Shown here: in pieces, positions 14,033-14,440 of the stretch | Position numbering within the stretch: the first letter of the stretch is position 1 | Layout of the letters: every line of letters starts with the position of its first letter | Assembly (NCBI GenBank): GCA_003219345.1 | Contig: QHOP01000016.1 | Location: 1-14,440 of the forward strand | Length of the DNA stretch: 14,440 bases | Direction of reading: 5' to 3' | Origin: Verrucomicrobiota bacterium | GTDB lineage: Bacteria; Verrucomicrobiota; Verrucomicrobiia; Limisphaerales; AV2 | Made by a program: the position numbers and the translations under genes | Notes under the pieces: model-generated | Seen by the model: only the letters and a program-made list of their open reading frames with translations | Told to the model about the DNA's origin: nothing | Database searches by the model: none

Positions 14033-14255
14033 GCCAAGAGACGCCAAAATCCAGGCGCAACTGAAAAAATTCGGCGCGAGTGTTCGTCGCGAACGAATTT
14101 CCAGGGGCATTACACAGGAGAAGCTGGCCGAACTGGTTGATTTGAACATCCGCACCATCCAGAAAATCGAGGCCGGCAAGATCAACGTCCTTGTGACAAC
14201 AGCCATGAGGATTCAAAGAGCACTGGACTGCGCATGGGGGAGGCTGGTCTCGTGA
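14031..14255 (+). CDS. Small XRE-family helix-turn-helix regulator
   Basis: A 74-residue protein with a classic XRE/Cro-C1 domain: FGASVRRERISRGITQEKLAELVDL followed by NIRTIQKIEAGK, then a third helix to RIQRALDC. It fills nearly the whole protein, so it has DNA-binding but no separate effector domain. The start is GTG at 14031; an in-frame TAA at 14022-14024 rules out anything further upstream. There is no clear Shine-Dalgarno beyond GGGG just before it. It is divergent from the zinc-finger gene of the recombinase module (160 bp between starts) and has no plus-strand partner within the window. It may control itself or the recombinase module through the dyad at 13981-14032. Confidence 0.85.
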   Translation: MPRDAKIQAQLKKFGASVRRERISRGITQEKLAELVDLNIRTIQKIEAGKINVLVTTAMRIQRALDCAWGRLVS

Positions 14256-14440
14256 GACGAGTCGGGCTATTCGCGCTTGAAGGACCGGAGCGTGCCTCGC
14301 GCCTTAATTATATGGCTCGCTCGCGCCGTCAATGTAGTGCGCCCTGTTGCCCTCCGCCTCTCCCCTCAGGCTCCGCGGCACAGATCTGCGATCACTCCGT
14401 TCATTTGAAGAATTCTCGTGAATTTATTTGACGTAACTTT
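14256..14440. other. No gene seen
   Basis: The last 185 bases have no recognisable coding frame. A short perfect dyad, AATTC-tcgt-GAATT at 14411-14424, lies near the edge. No terminator with a clear T-run follows the XRE gene. Confidence 0.5.

Noticed and set aside
13963..14060. Direct repeat CCAGGCGCAA at 13963 and 14051 as element attachment sites
   Set aside because: Only 10 bp, the second copy is inside the XRE coding sequence, and no matching copy was noticed at the other side of the module.

Overview
This window looks like a decaying mobile or accessory island in a moderately GC-rich bacterium. From memory of where the zinc-finger/serine recombinase/RepB-like gene set and this style of XRE regulator turn up, I lean towards Verrucomicrobiota or another PVC-group lineage. 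This is a weak taxonomic guess; no rRNA or other marker gene is present.

Layout, left to right. (1) 1-2008, minus: the first ~669 codons of a MobF-type conjugative relaxase-helicase (TrwC/TraI family), running off the left edge. (2) 2009-3500: about 1.5 kb with no convincing gene but much structure: a candidate oriT-like dyad, a cluster of small hairpins, a tandem array of 18 degenerate 11-bp units, and a ~95-bp imperfect direct repeat. (3) 3501-5484, minus: a compact bacterial ubiquitin-like conjugation operon, transcribed Ubl - E2 (family E type) - JAB/JAMM peptidase - ThiF-type E1. The E1 is broken by a single-nucleotide frameshift. (4) 5698-7648, minus: two overlapping genes I do not recognise, one a Cys-rich putative zinc protein with a C-terminal helix-turn-helix. 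They lie 214 bp upstream of the Ubl gene in the same orientation, separated from it by a region with repeated GGTCAAA boxes and small palindromes. (5) 7677-9820: remains of a type I restriction locus: the C-terminal third of HsdR (plus), a conserved hypothetical protein (plus), and a convergent DUF488 gene with an internal deletion (minus). (6) 9988-13870, minus: a serine-recombinase mobile module: zinc-finger protein, a 5' fragment of a recombinase, a full recombinase, a frameshifted ParB/RepB-like protein and a second ParB/RepB-like protein. The recombinase and the two ParB genes are coupled by ATGA overlaps. No ParA is present. (7) 14031-14255, plus: a small XRE-type regulator with a dyad over its start; the last 185 bases show no gene.

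The system most worth attention is the minus-strand cluster 7648-3501: a Ubl/E2/JAB/E1 set of the kind now called Bil or Bub and linked to phage defence, here on DNA carrying conjugation and restriction-modification genes and possibly accompanied by two undescribed upstream genes. Several genes are damaged (E1, first ParB, DUF488, HsdR, a recombinase copy). The single-base frameshifts could be true decay, recoding or sequencing error.
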